The position numbers and the translations under genes were made by a program. DNA of 64,000 nucleotides, taken from assembly GCF_017114995.1 (NCBI RefSeq), contig NZ_JABXKL010000005.1:62001-126000 (forward strand). Direction: 5' to 3'. The notes under the pieces were generated by a model. It did not search any database. It was not told the origin of the DNA and saw only the letters and a list, made by a program, of their open reading frames with translations. The DNA is from Nostoc sp. NMS9 (GTDB taxonomy: Bacteria > Cyanobacteriota > Cyanobacteriia > Cyanobacteriales > Nostocaceae). Of this stretch, positions 45,188-55,118 are shown one piece after another (positions within the stretch are counted from its first letter, which is position 1; the number at the start of each line of letters is the position of its first letter).

Positions 45188-46609
45188 TTATTCTGTTTTG
45201 AGCGGTAAGATACCACTCATTTGTTCTAGATTTAACACTGTGGCTAAATCTGTTTCATTCATCAATCCGCGTTCTAAAACAATTTGCCGCAGGGATTTAC
45301 CAGTTTCTAAAGATTCTTTAGCGACAGCTGCGGCATTTAAATAACCGATGTGGGTATTTAGTGCGGTTACTAAAGCTAAACTGCCTTCGGCATAGGCTAA
45401 ACAACGTTCCTGATTAGCAGTAATTCCCCCAATGCAGCGTTCGGTGAGTGCGGCGATGGTATTGCCGAGAATTTCGATACTGTGAATTAGGTTATAGGCA
45501 ATTAGCGGCATCATCACATTTAGTTCTAATTGTCCGGCTTGTGCGGCTAAAGCGATCGCACTATCGTAACCCATCACCTGAAAACACACCATTGATGTCA
45601 TCTCTGCCATGACTGGGTTATATTTCCCTGGCATAATTGAGGAACCGGGTTGCACTGGAGGCAGTTGAATTTCTTTCAAGCCTGTTTTTGGCCCTGAATC
45701 CATCAACCGTAAATCGTGAGATATTTTGACTAAATCTTGGGCTAAGTTCCGTAAAGCACCAGAAACATTCACAAATGGCGCCATACTTTGCATGGCTGCC
45801 ATGAGATGGGGTGCAGGTTCTAAAGGAGTATCAATCAATTCTGAGAGAACTTCTACCACACGGGCGCGATAAAGAGGATGAGTATTTAACCCGGTTCCGG
45901 CTGCACTACCTCCCAAACCCAGCACCATCAAATCTCCAGAAGCGGTATAAATCCGGTTTTGATGTTCTGTAAGAATTTGCGCCCAAGCCCGAAAATTTTC
46001 ACCCAAACGCACAGGTACTGCGTCTTGTAAGTGGGTTCTGCCAGATTTGACGATATCTTGAAATTCTACAGCTTTGTTTTCTAAGGATGCGATCGCACCA
46101 TCTATTGCTGGGTGTAATGTCTTAGATAATGCCAATAAACCACCAATGCGAATTGCTGTAGGAATCACATCATTGGTAGACTGCCCATAATTAACATGGT
46201 CATTAGGACTAACACGTTTGTAATTGCCCTTTTCTTCACCAAGAATTTCTAAGGCGCGATTTGCGAGAACTTCGTTGAGATTCATGTGGTGGGATGTTCC
46301 AGCACCCGCCTGATAAACATCCACAACAAATTGCTCGCGGAACTTCCCAGCTAAGATTTCATCAGTTGCTTGCACAATCGCCTGACTAATATCTTGGGGA
46401 ATGCAATTTAGTTCTCCATTCACTATTGCTGTAGCTTTTTTAATTATCAATCCAGCATCTACGTAAGTACCTAAAGGCTTGATGCCGCTAATAGGGAAAT
46501 TTTCGATTGCCCGTAGTGTTTGAATGCCGTAATAAACGCTACTAGCAATTTGGCGATCGCCCATCGAATCGCGTTCGATGCGGAATTGGGAGTCTGGGTG
46601 TTCAGTCAT
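45188..46609 (-). CDS. aspA: Aspartate ammonia-lyase
   Basis: 473 residues, fumarase/aspartase superfamily. N-terminal ERDSMGDRQIASSVYYGIQTLRAIENFPISG is the aspartase form, then SPNDHVNYGQSTND, SGRTHLQDAVPV and the mobile-loop signature GSSIMPGKYNPV (Tyr in place of the usual Val). Converts aspartate reversibly to fumarate and ammonia. Aspartase rather than fumarase is favoured by the first motif. Divergent from pgsA. Confidence 0.9.
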   Translation of the reverse strand: MTEHPDSQFRIERDSMGDRQIASSVYYGIQTLRAIENFPISGIKPLGTYVDAGLIIKKATAIVNGELNCIPQDISQAIVQATDEILAGKFREQFVVDVYQAGAGTSHHMNLNEVLANRALEILGEEKGNYKRVSPNDHVNYGQSTNDVIPTAIRIGGLLALSKTLHPAIDGAIASLENKAVEFQDIVKSGRTHLQDAVPVRLGENFRAWAQILTEHQNRIYTASGDLMVLGLGGSAAGTGLNTHPLYRARVVEVLSELIDTPLEPAPHLMAAMQSMAPFVNVSGALRNLAQDLVKISHDLRLMDSGPKTGLKEIQLPPVQPGSSIMPGKYNPVMAEMTSMVCFQVMGYDSAIALAAQAGQLELNVMMPLIAYNLIHSIEILGNTIAALTERCIGGITANQERCLAYAEGSLALVTALNTHIGYLNAAAVAKESLETGKSLRQIVLERGLMNETDLATVLNLEQMSGILPLKTE

Positions 46610-46796
46610 AGTATTGTTTTAGGAGAGCTACAGAAAACAGATTTTCCCACGCTTAGGGAGAAAGTGGGGAGACAAAGAGAAGTTGTAGTAAGTTTGTCCC
46701 CTCCGCCCTCTTCCTGATAACAGGGCAACTAAATGTATTTATGGGGATTATTAAATTAATTTTGAATTTTGAATTTTGAATTCGGAGCGAAGCGAC

Positions 46797-47324
46797 GTGA
46801 CTCTACCCAACTGGATTACCTTCTCTCGCCTTCTGGGTGTACCATTTCTGCTTTATGGCTTGTACAATCCCACACCACAAGCTAGATGGATATGTTTGGC
46901 GATTTTTATCATTGCGGCATTAACTGATTGGCTAGATGGCTATTTGGCGCGAAAACTCAACCAAATTAGTGACTTAGGTAAATTTCTTGATCCTTTAGTG
47001 GATAAGTTTCTGGTACTTGCGCCGTTGATGGTTTTTATTGAACTAGGAAAAGTGCCAACTTGGGGAGTGTTTTTGATTTTAGCGCGGGAATTAGCGATCG
47101 CTGGTTGGCGAGTGAATCAAACGACGATTACCGGGGCGAATATTTGGGGTAAACTCAAAACTGTCGGTCAAATAGTTGCGATCGCACTTCTGATTGCACC
47201 CCTACCTGAAGTCTGGCAAACCCCATCTCTGATCGCTTTTTGGGTTTCTGTCGCCCTGACTTTAATCTCTGGGGGTATTTATCTTTTGCCGCAAAAAGCT
47301 AGCACTAATGAAACGACAATATAG
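46797..47324 (+). CDS. pgsA: CDP-diacylglycerol-glycerol-3-phosphate 3-phosphatidyltransferase
   Basis: About 175 residues from a GTG at 46797, chosen because GGAG stands nine bases ahead and TLPNWITFSRLLGVP is the family N-terminus. A TTG at 46776 would start inside a TTTGAAT repeat. The CDP-alcohol phosphotransferase signature DWLDGYLARKLNQISDLG and FLDPLVDK is complete, with four membrane segments after it. Makes phosphatidylglycerol phosphate for thylakoid and plasma-membrane lipid. Its end overlaps the HicB-like gene by 17 bases. Confidence 0.92.
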   Translation: MTLPNWITFSRLLGVPFLLYGLYNPTPQARWICLAIFIIAALTDWLDGYLARKLNQISDLGKFLDPLVDKFLVLAPLMVFIELGKVPTWGVFLILARELAIAGWRVNQTTITGANIWGKLKTVGQIVAIALLIAPLPEVWQTPSLIAFWVSVALTLISGGIYLLPQKASTNETTI

Positions 47325-47532
47325 TATTGTAACTCAGTGGTCTGATGAAGATAAAAAGTACATTGTCAGCCTACCTGAGTTTGGCCCCTATGCACACACT
47401 CATGGAAATACCTACGCGGATGCTCTCAATAATGGTGAGGAAGTGCTGGAACTTTTGATTGAAGATTACCAAGCACAAGGAAAACCACTACCAGAGCCTT
47501 TGACTGCAAACGCTTACTTTCGGTTTGTGTAA
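47308..47532 (+). CDS. HicB-family-like protein (orphan antitoxin)
   Basis: 74 residues: RQYSIVTQWSDEDKKYIVSLPEFGPYAHTHGNTYADALNNGEEVLELLIE, the RNase-H-like HicB fold, without the C-terminal DNA-binding extension of full HicB. No HicA toxin is next to it. It overlaps the pgsA end by 17 bases, so it is translated with that gene. Orphans of this kind are common in cyanobacteria and their role is unclear. Confidence 0.75.
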   Translation: MKRQYSIVTQWSDEDKKYIVSLPEFGPYAHTHGNTYADALNNGEEVLELLIEDYQAQGKPLPEPLTANAYFRFV

Positions 47533-47696
47533 TCCTCACCCTAATCATTAGCAGTCTGTTGCCTTGACGTTAATATCTGGAGCAATTTACCCCACACCAC
47601 AAAATCTAACTAGGGAAAATACACCTTTAAGTACAAAGTGAAATCAAAAAAGCTACATGGGACTGATGTTTTTTGGTTTGAAAGTCCCTTAGAAAT

Positions 47697-47932
47697 CGGA
47701 AGTTGAGCCTTTGAACTCGAAAGTTGAGCCTCTGAACTCGAAAGTTGAGCCTCTGAACTCGAAAGTTGAGCCTCTGAACTCGAAAATTGAGCCTCTGAAC
47801 TCGAAAATTGAGCCTCTGAACTCGAAAGTTGAGCCTCTGAACTCGACACTTGCACCTCTGAGCCTGGAAGTTGCACCTTTGAGCCTGGAAGTTGCACCTT
47901 TGAACTCGGAAGTTGCACCTTTGAACTCGGAA
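47697..47932. repeat. 21-bp minisatellite, about 11 copies
   Basis: Eleven head-to-tail 21-mers of the form TCGAAAGTTGAGCCTCTGAAC with variants (TTGCACCT in the last four). Because 21 is three times seven, both strands stay open in more than one frame, giving false proteins of heptapeptide repeats. No spacers, so not a CRISPR array. It fills the spacer between the HicB-like gene and the SMP-30 gene. Confidence 0.9.
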
Positions 47933-48052
47933 TTTCGAGATCAAAAGTTCAAAACTCGGAATTTTTAGAATTCGCAAACAAGTAAAGAGTCGAGTTGAAG
48001 GAATGTGAGAGGCAATTTAGCGCCTCACCTTGACACAGCTACTACTTGATTT

Positions 48053-48931
48053 CTAAAAATCATTCCCAGGTAATCCGGTAACATCAGTTTGGAGAGCAAA
48101 CAAATCACCTGAGTAGAAACTTTTATCAATCTCGGCTTGGCTGAGTCCAACTGAAGCAGTGGTGATGTAGAGTGTTTGCAAATCTTCGCTGCCAAAGGTG
48201 CAACTCGTTACGAGTGGAACGGGTAGATTAATCCGCAATATTTCTTCACCCTTGGGGTTGAAACGAATCACACACCATCCATCCCACATAGCTGACCAAA
48301 TATTTCCTTGACTATCTATCGTCAACCCATCTGGGTAGAAAGATTCATGAGTTAAATCAACAAAAATCCGGCGATTAGTAATGCTACCTGTTACTGAATC
48401 AAAGTCGTAAGCATATATCTTTTGCTGAGGAGAATCAGTCAAGTAAAACGTCTTTTGATCGGGACTCCACCCCAGACCATTAGAGAGAGTCAATCCCGTT
48501 TCCATCACATGCAATGAACCATCAGGATCATAACGATAGAGGCTAGCCTGGGGTTTTTCTAAAGAACACATTGAGCCGATCCAAAAACGACCTTGAGAGT
48601 CACATTTGCCATCATTGAGACGGTTATCTGGCAGATTTCCTTCAATTTCCAAAATGGGAGTAACTTCACCTGTCTGGGTGTTGAGGAATGCTAGGTGATG
48701 ACGCAGTGCCATAATTAATTTATCTTTACCTGCGGTTGCGATCGCGCCTACTACATCTCCCACATCAAAAAAAAAGTCTTTCCCCGTAGCAGGATTGAAC
48801 TGATGTACCCGATGGTTGTAAATATCGACCCAGTAAATTAGGTTTTGGGTAGAATCCCAGATGGGGGCTTCACCCAAGCGGGCACGGGCTTCTAGAACAT
48901 TGTGGAGTGGATATTGCAAAACTTGGCTCAT
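48053..48931 (-). CDS. SMP-30/gluconolactonase-family protein
   Basis: 292 residues from ATG 48931; a TTG 15 bases further upstream is possible but less likely. Six-bladed propeller of the regucalcin/gluconolactonase type: LGEAPIWD holds the metal Glu, NRLNDGKCDSQGRFWIGSM, LSNGLGWSPD (metal Asn) and FYPDGLTID (metal Asp). A divalent-metal lactonase acting on sugar lactones is likely; the natural substrate is not known. No operon partner. Confidence 0.88.
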   Translation of the reverse strand: MSQVLQYPLHNVLEARARLGEAPIWDSTQNLIYWVDIYNHRVHQFNPATGKDFFFDVGDVVGAIATAGKDKLIMALRHHLAFLNTQTGEVTPILEIEGNLPDNRLNDGKCDSQGRFWIGSMCSLEKPQASLYRYDPDGSLHVMETGLTLSNGLGWSPDQKTFYLTDSPQQKIYAYDFDSVTGSITNRRIFVDLTHESFYPDGLTIDSQGNIWSAMWDGWCVIRFNPKGEEILRINLPVPLVTSCTFGSEDLQTLYITTASVGLSQAEIDKSFYSGDLFALQTDVTGLPGNDF

Positions 48932-49044
48932 TTTATCAACCAACAATAGTATTTACAGAAAGTAATTTCAGTAACCTTGAGGTAATTCTAAAAAAGGTTT
49001 GCCTTATACCATTTCTTTGTGAGGCTGCGCCAAACCCTTTTAAC

Positions 49045-49078
<34 letters not shown>

Positions 49079-49363
49079 GTGTCCAACTCTTACGAGACGC
49101 TGCGCGAATGTGTCCTTCTCCCAAGGGGAGACGCTAACGCGAATGCGGTTCGTTTTTCTTTCTTGTACTTAAATATGGTTTAGCGCATCTTCATACAGAA
49201 TTGGTATTACTAATAGAGAAAATTTTCATTCCTATTCCAGTAAAAACTAAAGACATAATTAATCGCGTCTTTCCCAGGTAAAAGAAAAGATTCTTTCTTT
49301 TGACTTTCGCCAAACCTTTGCCCTGATCCGTTAACTTAAAGTTAGTCGGTCAAGATTTCCCTT

Positions 49364-50131
49364 ATGTACCAAACAGACCCGCCTCTCTCCCCCAAAGAAG
49401 TCCTACCTACCATGTATGATCTTCCCAGTGAATACCCTGAGGACTCTGGTTTGCCTGACGAATTTCACATTTTTCAACCCCAACTTCTGCGCGAAACATT
49501 CTTTCCACCCAACTATCCAGTAGATGAGGTATTTGTTGGCACTGATTTAAACCTTTACTATGACCTCCGGCATACACTGTGGTACAAACGCCCGGATTGG
49601 TTTGCTGCTGTAGCAGTTTCGCGTCTCTACGAACAGCAAAACTTGCGTATGAGTTATGTCATCTGGCAAGAAGGGGTTGCTCCTTTTGTAGTGGTAGAAT
49701 TGCTTTCTCCTGGCACTGAAAAAGAAGACTTGGGACAAACTCTGCGGGAAATTAACCAACCGCCAACCAAATGGGAAGTTTATGAGCGGATTTTGCGAGT
49801 TCCTTACTACATCGTGTTTGATCGGTACATTGACAAACTCCAAGCATTCCAATTAGTTGCAGATAGTTACCACGAAATAGATGTAACTACTTCTAGAGTC
49901 TGGATGCCAGGAATACAATTAGGTTTGGGACTTTGGCAAGGCGTTTACGAAGGTATCGAACGTTTGTGGTTACGTTGGTACGATGAAACAGGAAATTGGA
50001 TTTCTACGCAGCTAGAACAAGAAAGGCGACGAGCCGAACGAGAAACGCGACGAGCCGAACGAGAAAAACAACGTGCTGATAAATTAGCGGCGAAGTTGCG
50101 ACAATTAGGCATTAACCCTGATGAGGAGTAG
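49364..50131 (+). CDS. Uma2-family (DUF820) restriction-endonuclease-like protein
   Basis: 255 residues. PD-(D/E)XK-like core at about 45-200: LYYDLRHTLWYKRPDWFAAV, then PFVVVELLSPGTEKEDLG and KWEVYERILRVPYYIVFD. The C-terminus (215-250) is a highly charged coiled coil ERRRAERETRRAEREKQRA. A very large paralogous family in cyanobacteria, presumed nuclease, biological role unknown. Alone; followed by a long hairpin. Confidence 0.85.
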   Translation: MYQTDPPLSPKEVLPTMYDLPSEYPEDSGLPDEFHIFQPQLLRETFFPPNYPVDEVFVGTDLNLYYDLRHTLWYKRPDWFAAVAVSRLYEQQNLRMSYVIWQEGVAPFVVVELLSPGTEKEDLGQTLREINQPPTKWEVYERILRVPYYIVFDRYIDKLQAFQLVADSYHEIDVTTSRVWMPGIQLGLGLWQGVYEGIERLWLRWYDETGNWISTQLEQERRRAERETRRAEREKQRADKLAAKLRQLGINPDEE

Positions 50132-50203
50132 TAGATAATTGGTTTATTCCCATTACCCATGACTGAGTAAGCTGTGGTGGAGTTTGCCTACCTTTATGAT
50201 CGT

Positions 50204-50244
50204 GTTGGTTGTTGACTGTTGACTCTCAACTGTCAACAACCAAC
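50204..50244. terminator. Long hairpin between convergent genes
   Basis: 19-bp arms (50204-50222 and 50226-50244) with one mismatch and a three-base loop, built from TTGACTG-type heptamers. It lies between the convergent Uma2 and epimerase genes and could stop both transcripts, though it has no T tract. Confidence 0.5.
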
Positions 50245-50286
50245 AAACGTCTCGATCATCAGTGATTTCTAAGATAACCTTGCTTT

Positions 50287-51225
50287 TTAAACAGCTTGTA
50301 AAATCTCCTCATCTACAGAGAAATCAACATCGGCTTTATCCCGGCCAGAAGCGAGATAATCATTTTCCAGAGAATCTTGTAAACCAGAAATCAAATCATA
50401 TTCAGGATGCCAGTTTAATTCTGTTTGCGCTTTATTCACCGAAGCAAAGAAATGCTGCACCCGCATCGGAAAAGCTTTGCGTTTGCCAAAATCAAACTTC
50501 TTCGGGTCGTAATGGACGATTTTAACAGCATCGGGTGATTTGCCAGCTGCTACAGCGCTAGCACGGGCTAAACCATCAAAAGTGACAAAGCGATCGCCAG
50601 AGATATTATAAATCTGTCCTATGGCTTGTTTATTGCCCAAAACTTGAGTCATTGCTAGTGCCAAATCTTTTACATGACCTAACTGTGTGATATGCAAGCC
50701 ATTTCCGGGGATAGGAATGGGGCGATCGTGCACAATTCTGTCAAAAAACCAGCCTTCCAACTCATTATAATTACGAGGCCCGTAAATATAAGTAGGACGA
50801 ATAGAAGTAAAGGGTAATCCCAATTGAGTCAGGTAAGCTTCTGTTTCATGTTTACCCTTATGGCGACTTTTGGGATCTACTGCATCGCCTTCTATGTGGG
50901 GTAATTGATCGGATTTGAGATAAACCCCCGCAGAACTCATATACACAAAATGTTGCACTCGGTCTTGAAAAATTTCTGCTAGTGGTTGAGTATCAGTAAG
51001 TTCCCGCCCGTTATTGTCAAAAATGACATCAAAGTTTTCTTGTGATAACTTTGCTTTTAATTGAGTAGCATCTGTGCGATCGCCTATAATTTGTCCTACT
51101 CCCTGTAAAGAAGGTGCTGGCCGATTCCCACGATTGAACAGCACCACCTCGTGTCCTTGTTCCACTAGTAGTTGAGTCAAATAGACACCAATGAACCGAG
51201 TACCACCCATAATCAGAATTCGCAT
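50287..51225 (-). CDS. NAD-dependent epimerase/dehydratase, CSP41-like
   Basis: 312 residues. Extended SDR with MRILIMGGTRFIGVYL, FNRGNRPAP, SSAGVY and RPTYIYGPRNYNELEGWFFDRI. This matches the cyanobacterial proteins related to the chloroplast stem-loop RNA-binding protein CSP41. The classical YxxxK pair is not in the usual form, in line with a binding rather than catalytic role. Could instead be a nucleotide-sugar epimerase serving the adjacent polysaccharide genes. Divergent from the GT4 gene. Confidence 0.8.
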   Translation of the reverse strand: MRILIMGGTRFIGVYLTQLLVEQGHEVVLFNRGNRPAPSLQGVGQIIGDRTDATQLKAKLSQENFDVIFDNNGRELTDTQPLAEIFQDRVQHFVYMSSAGVYLKSDQLPHIEGDAVDPKSRHKGKHETEAYLTQLGLPFTSIRPTYIYGPRNYNELEGWFFDRIVHDRPIPIPGNGLHITQLGHVKDLALAMTQVLGNKQAIGQIYNISGDRFVTFDGLARASAVAAGKSPDAVKIVHYDPKKFDFGKRKAFPMRVQHFFASVNKAQTELNWHPEYDLISGLQDSLENDYLASGRDKADVDFSVDEEILQAV

Positions 51226-51475
51226 AAATTCACCCTTTCTATATCAGTTGTCATCAAGGGAGTAGGGACTGGGGACTAGGGAAACAAAAAGGACAAGGAG
51301 AACAACCCATGCCCAATGCCCCATGCCCAATCCCCAATGCCCAATCTGAGATTATCAGGTTGCAGCATCCATCTGGAACCTCTGAGCAAAAGATTCCGTC
51401 CCATTTGCTAATCTGGGGCGCTTCCCGTTAATTAATCACAAAGGGAAACTTTTCAGTCGGAGTCTAAGAAAACTA

Positions 51476-51505
51476 TTTTGAATTTTGAATTTTGAATTTT
51501 GAATT
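51476..51505 (+). repeat. Heptameric repeat AATTTTG x4
   Basis: Tandem TTTTGAA units directly before the GT4 reading frame. The same unit occurs before pgsA at about 46761-46780. At 51300-51345 the spacer also has CCCAATG-type heptamers. Confidence 0.85.
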
Positions 51506-51513
51506 GTTTAGCT

Positions 51514-52656
51514 GTGCCCTTGAAATATGCTCTGGTTCATGAGTGGCTGACACCCAAAGCTACCGGTGGTTCAGAACTCGTTGTCCGAGAAATTTTGAAT
51601 CACATTGATGCTGATTTGTATGCTCTCATAGATTTTGAATCCAGCAATAGAGAAAGTTATTTATACAAGCGTCAAATTGGCAAGACGTTTCTCCAGAACT
51701 TTCCCTATGCCCGCAACGGTATACAAAAATACTTGCCTTTGTGGCCCTTGGCAATTGAACAACTTGATTTGCGGCATTATGATGTCATTCTGTCTTCATC
51801 CCATGCTGTTGCTAAAGGAATCCTTACCACTCCCGAACAGATGCATATTTGCTATTGTCACAGCCCTATGCGGTATGCCTGGGACTTGACCTTTGATTAT
51901 CTGCACCACAGCAAACTGGGTAGTGGTTTACCTGGATGGGTGACGCGATATTTATTACATCGTTTGCGCCAGTGGGATGTATTGAGTGCCAATCGCGTTG
52001 ATTATTTCATTGCCAACTCACAGCATACAGCTCGGCGGATTTGGCGTTGCTATCGGCGTGAAGCAACAGTCATTTATCCACCAGTGAATATTGCGGAATT
52101 TCCATTTCTGTCTGAGAAAGAGGACTTTTACCTGACAGTTTCCCGGTTAGTGAGTTACAAGCAAATATCGTTGATTGTCAAGGCTTTTAATCAACTAAAA
52201 CGACCATTAGTGGTCATTGGTACAGGAGATGAAATGAACAAGATTCGCGAGATGGCAAACTCAAATATCCAAATACTCGGTTGGCAACCCGATAATGTGG
52301 TAAAAAAATATATGTCTAGGGCTAAGGCGTTTGTGTATGCAGCTTGTGAAGATTTTGGTATTGCCCTAGTGGAAGCACAAGCTTGCGGCACGCCAGTGAT
52401 TGCTTATGGTGCAGGGGGTGCTCTAGAAACAGTGCGAGATATCCGTTCTGGTGCGGATACAGGGACAGGTATATTTTTCAGGACTCAAACAGAGGCGGCT
52501 TTGGTGGAGGCAGTAGAAAAGTTTGAAATGTATGAGGGTTCGTTCAATTCCGAGTATATGCGATCGCACGCTGCGCAGTTCTCACCGCAAATTTTTGCAG
52601 ATCGTTATCTAGATTTTGTAAACAAGTGCAACGAAAAAAGACCGTTTTTGCAATGA
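51514..52656 (+). CDS. Glycosyltransferase family 4
   Basis: About 380 residues from a GTG at 51514; an upstream TTG at 51499 lies in repeat DNA. GT-B fold: N-terminal YALVHEWLTPKATGGSELVVREIL, then VIYPPVNIAEFP and the donor site EDFGIALVEAQACGTPVIAYGAGGALE with the E-x7-E pair. Transfers a sugar from a nucleotide donor during exopolysaccharide assembly. First gene of a polysaccharide run with the sugar transferase and the GDP-fucose genes. Confidence 0.88.
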   Translation: MPLKYALVHEWLTPKATGGSELVVREILNHIDADLYALIDFESSNRESYLYKRQIGKTFLQNFPYARNGIQKYLPLWPLAIEQLDLRHYDVILSSSHAVAKGILTTPEQMHICYCHSPMRYAWDLTFDYLHHSKLGSGLPGWVTRYLLHRLRQWDVLSANRVDYFIANSQHTARRIWRCYRREATVIYPPVNIAEFPFLSEKEDFYLTVSRLVSYKQISLIVKAFNQLKRPLVVIGTGDEMNKIREMANSNIQILGWQPDNVVKKYMSRAKAFVYAACEDFGIALVEAQACGTPVIAYGAGGALETVRDIRSGADTGTGIFFRTQTEAALVEAVEKFEMYEGSFNSEYMRSHAAQFSPQIFADRYLDFVNKCNEKRPFLQ

Positions 52657-52767
52657 TGGTCTTGATTAACGTCTTATTTTTTTAGGCTTTTGGCAATTTC
52701 CCCCAGAAGCACCTCATTTTGGCTTTAATATTGGGACTATGTGTGGTGTGGATTATTAAGGAGTATG

Positions 52768-53523
52768 ATGACTGCCCAGAGCTCACTCCTCTCCGGCAAG
52801 CGAGGCGTACGGCAAGACACTAGAGCGTCTACGCGTTTCTTAAAACGCGGTCAAAAAACAAAGACGCCAAAAGTTAAGCCCAAAGGTTTATCTTTTCAGG
52901 GTTTAAACGGAGAGTTTGCCAAACGACTGTTCGATATAGTGTTTTCGCTGTCGGTATTAATTTTGTTCTTCCCCGTCTACTTAATTTTGACCTTGCTGAT
53001 TGCCTTTAGCTCAGAAGGCCCAATTTTTTATGTCCAGGAACGGGTAGGGAAAAATTACAAACCGTTTAATTGTATTAAATTCCGAACAATGGTAAGCAAT
53101 GCGGACGAAATCCTCATGCAAATGATGGAAACATCGCCCGAATTGCGACAAGAATTTGAGAGCAGTTTTAAGCTGAAACAAGACCCCCGGATTACCAAAA
53201 TTGGTCGATTTTTGCGAATTACTAGCTTAGACGAATTTCCCCAGTTCTGGAACGTTTTAAAAGGGGACATGAGTGTAGTCGGCCCCCGACCTCTGGTAGC
53301 AGAAGAACTGCCAAAATACGGTTATCACATTGATGAGATTTTAACAATCCGTCCAGGAATTACTGGTTTGTGGCAGGTATCTGGGCGTAATGACATTCCC
53401 TACCCTCGGAGAGTCCAAATAGACCTGCATTATGTCAAATTTAGGAATTTCTGGCTTGATTTATGGATCATCTTGAAAACTGTTGATGTGGTAATTCTAC
53501 CCAAAAATAACGGTGCATACTGA
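52768..53523 (+). CDS. Polyprenyl-phosphate sugar transferase (priming, WcaJ/RfbP-type)
   Basis: About 251 residues. AAGGAG stands four bases before the ATG at 52768 (another ATG at 52765). The first 35 residues (SGKRGVRQDTRASTRFLKRG) are basic and correspond to a GC-rich dispersed repeat. Then one membrane helix (about 60-85) and the catalytic core FNCIKFRTM, RITSLDEFPQFWNVLKGDMSVVGPRP and RPGITGLWQVSGRN. Attaches the first sugar phosphate to undecaprenyl phosphate. Follows the GT4 gene. Confidence 0.9.
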   Translation: MTAQSSLLSGKRGVRQDTRASTRFLKRGQKTKTPKVKPKGLSFQGLNGEFAKRLFDIVFSLSVLILFFPVYLILTLLIAFSSEGPIFYVQERVGKNYKPFNCIKFRTMVSNADEILMQMMETSPELRQEFESSFKLKQDPRITKIGRFLRITSLDEFPQFWNVLKGDMSVVGPRPLVAEELPKYGYHIDEILTIRPGITGLWQVSGRNDIPYPRRVQIDLHYVKFRNFWLDLWIILKTVDVVILPKNNGAY

Positions 53524-54010
53524 GTAACTACTTAGGGTCGATTCTGTGGGGCATTTAATGCCCCTAAGTACCAATTCTTCCCCTAAGACTAAAGGATTGC
53601 CCATCTTTACTTTCTATAATTTTTGCTTTTTTACTTAACGAAGACTTCTGTGAGTGTGGATCTTTGGCTCTTTTCCCTTGATTCACATTTCTGCCAGAAA
53701 TCTAATTTAAAATACCTATTTTATTAAGTCTTCACAAAACCACAGATATATGAAGCTTTGACAAAAAAACAACATACATAAAAATACTCTTGATCTATCT
53801 GATAAAAAAGAAAATATACATAATTAAACAATCTTGAGCTATCTAAGGTTGGACTTACGTGTTAAATTACTTTTTATTAAGTATATTTATTTACGGAAAA
53901 AGTCTTATAACAACAAGAACTCGTAGGTTTCCCATTAGGCAATTCAGCAATTAGTTGCTAGGTTGTATCAGATTGACTGTAACTTTTTAATCAAAGACAA
54001 TAAGGGATAA
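53524..54010. other. AT-rich intergenic region before gmd
   Basis: 487 bases without coding frames. Presumably the gmd promoter; no recognised regulatory motif could be placed with confidence. Confidence 0.5.
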
Positions 54011-54016
54011 TTGAGC

Positions 54017-55096
54017 ATGACGCAACAGAAGCGAGCGTTGATTACTGGTATTACTGGACAAGATGGTTCATATCTAAGTGAGTTTTTGTTGGAACAAGGT
54101 TATGAGGTTCATGGCATCATTCGCCGGACTTCTACCTTCAACACAGACCGCATCGATCACATTTACGAAGACCCCCACAAAGAGGGAGTGCGCTTGTTTC
54201 TTCACTACGGTGACTTGACAGATGGTACAACGTTGCGGCGTATTTTAGAAGAAGTAAAGCCAGTAGAGATTTACAACCTCGGCGCTCAATCCCATGTCAG
54301 AGTCAGCTTTGATTCACCAGAATACACGGTGGATGCAGTAGGAATGGGAACATTGCGTCTGTTGGAAGCAATTCGAGACTACCAGCATCGTACCGGAATT
54401 CAGGTGCGATTTTACCAGGCGGGTTCTTCAGAAATGTACGGTTTAGTACAAGCAATACCTCAAACTGAGACAACGCCCTTTTATCCCCGTAGTCCCTATG
54501 CCTGTGCGAAAGTTTACGCTCACTGGCAAACTGTAAATTATCGTGAATCTTATAATTTATTTGCTTGTAATGGCATACTTTTTAACCACGAGTCACCACG
54601 GCGGGGTGAAACCTTTGTAACCCGCAAAATTACTAGAGCCGTGGCTGGTATTGTTGCTGGTAAGCAGAAAAAGATTTACATGGGTAATCTAGATGCCAAG
54701 CGAGATTGGGGCTATGCAAAGGATTACGTCAAAGCAATGTGGTTGATGTTGCAGAAAGACCAGCCAGACGATTACGTAATTTCTACTGGTGAAACCCACT
54801 CGGTGCGCGAGTTTTTGGAACTGGCATTTAGTTATGTGAATCTTAATTGGCAAGATTATGTAGAGTTTGATGAGCGTTACCTCCGTCCATCTGAGGTAGA
54901 GTTATTGATTGGCGATTCTACCAAAGCACGGCAGAACTTGGGCTGGACACCATCAGTAACCTTTGAAGAACTAGTTTCCCTAATGGTAGAAGCAGACTTA
55001 CAAGCATTGGGTCACACTTCACCCAATGGAAATGGTTCACAATTTCCAAATGATATTGCCACTATTCGTCAAACACTGGGCGCTTTGCACTTCTGA
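54017..55096 (+). CDS. gmd: GDP-mannose 4,6-dehydratase
   Basis: 359 residues from the ATG at 54017. Extended SDR with [25 protein letters not shown] and the active pair in [12 protein letters not shown], plus [16 protein letters not shown], specific for GDP-mannose dehydratases. Makes GDP-4-keto-6-deoxymannose. The next gene encodes the enzyme that completes GDP-fucose; the gap is 22 bases. Confidence 0.95.
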   Translation: MTQQKRALITGITGQDGSYLSEFLLEQGYEVHGIIRRTSTFNTDRIDHIYEDPHKEGVRLFLHYGDLTDGTTLRRILEEVKPVEIYNLGAQSHVRVSFDSPEYTVDAVGMGTLRLLEAIRDYQHRTGIQVRFYQAGSSEMYGLVQAIPQTETTPFYPRSPYACAKVYAHWQTVNYRESYNLFACNGILFNHESPRRGETFVTRKITRAVAGIVAGKQKKIYMGNLDAKRDWGYAKDYVKAMWLMLQKDQPDDYVISTGETHSVREFLELAFSYVNLNWQDYVEFDERYLRPSEVELLIGDSTKARQNLGWTPSVTFEELVSLMVEADLQALGHTSPNGNGSQFPNDIATIRQTLGALHF

Positions 55097-55118
55097 TTCG
55101 CATCACAGAGGATAAAAT

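Noticed and set aside
47697-47932. Possible CRISPR array
   Set aside because: Units are contiguous without spacers and no cas genes are near.
47610-47977. Overlapping frames of about 100 codons on both strands
   Set aside because: They are translations of a 21-bp minisatellite; open frames follow from the period being a multiple of three.
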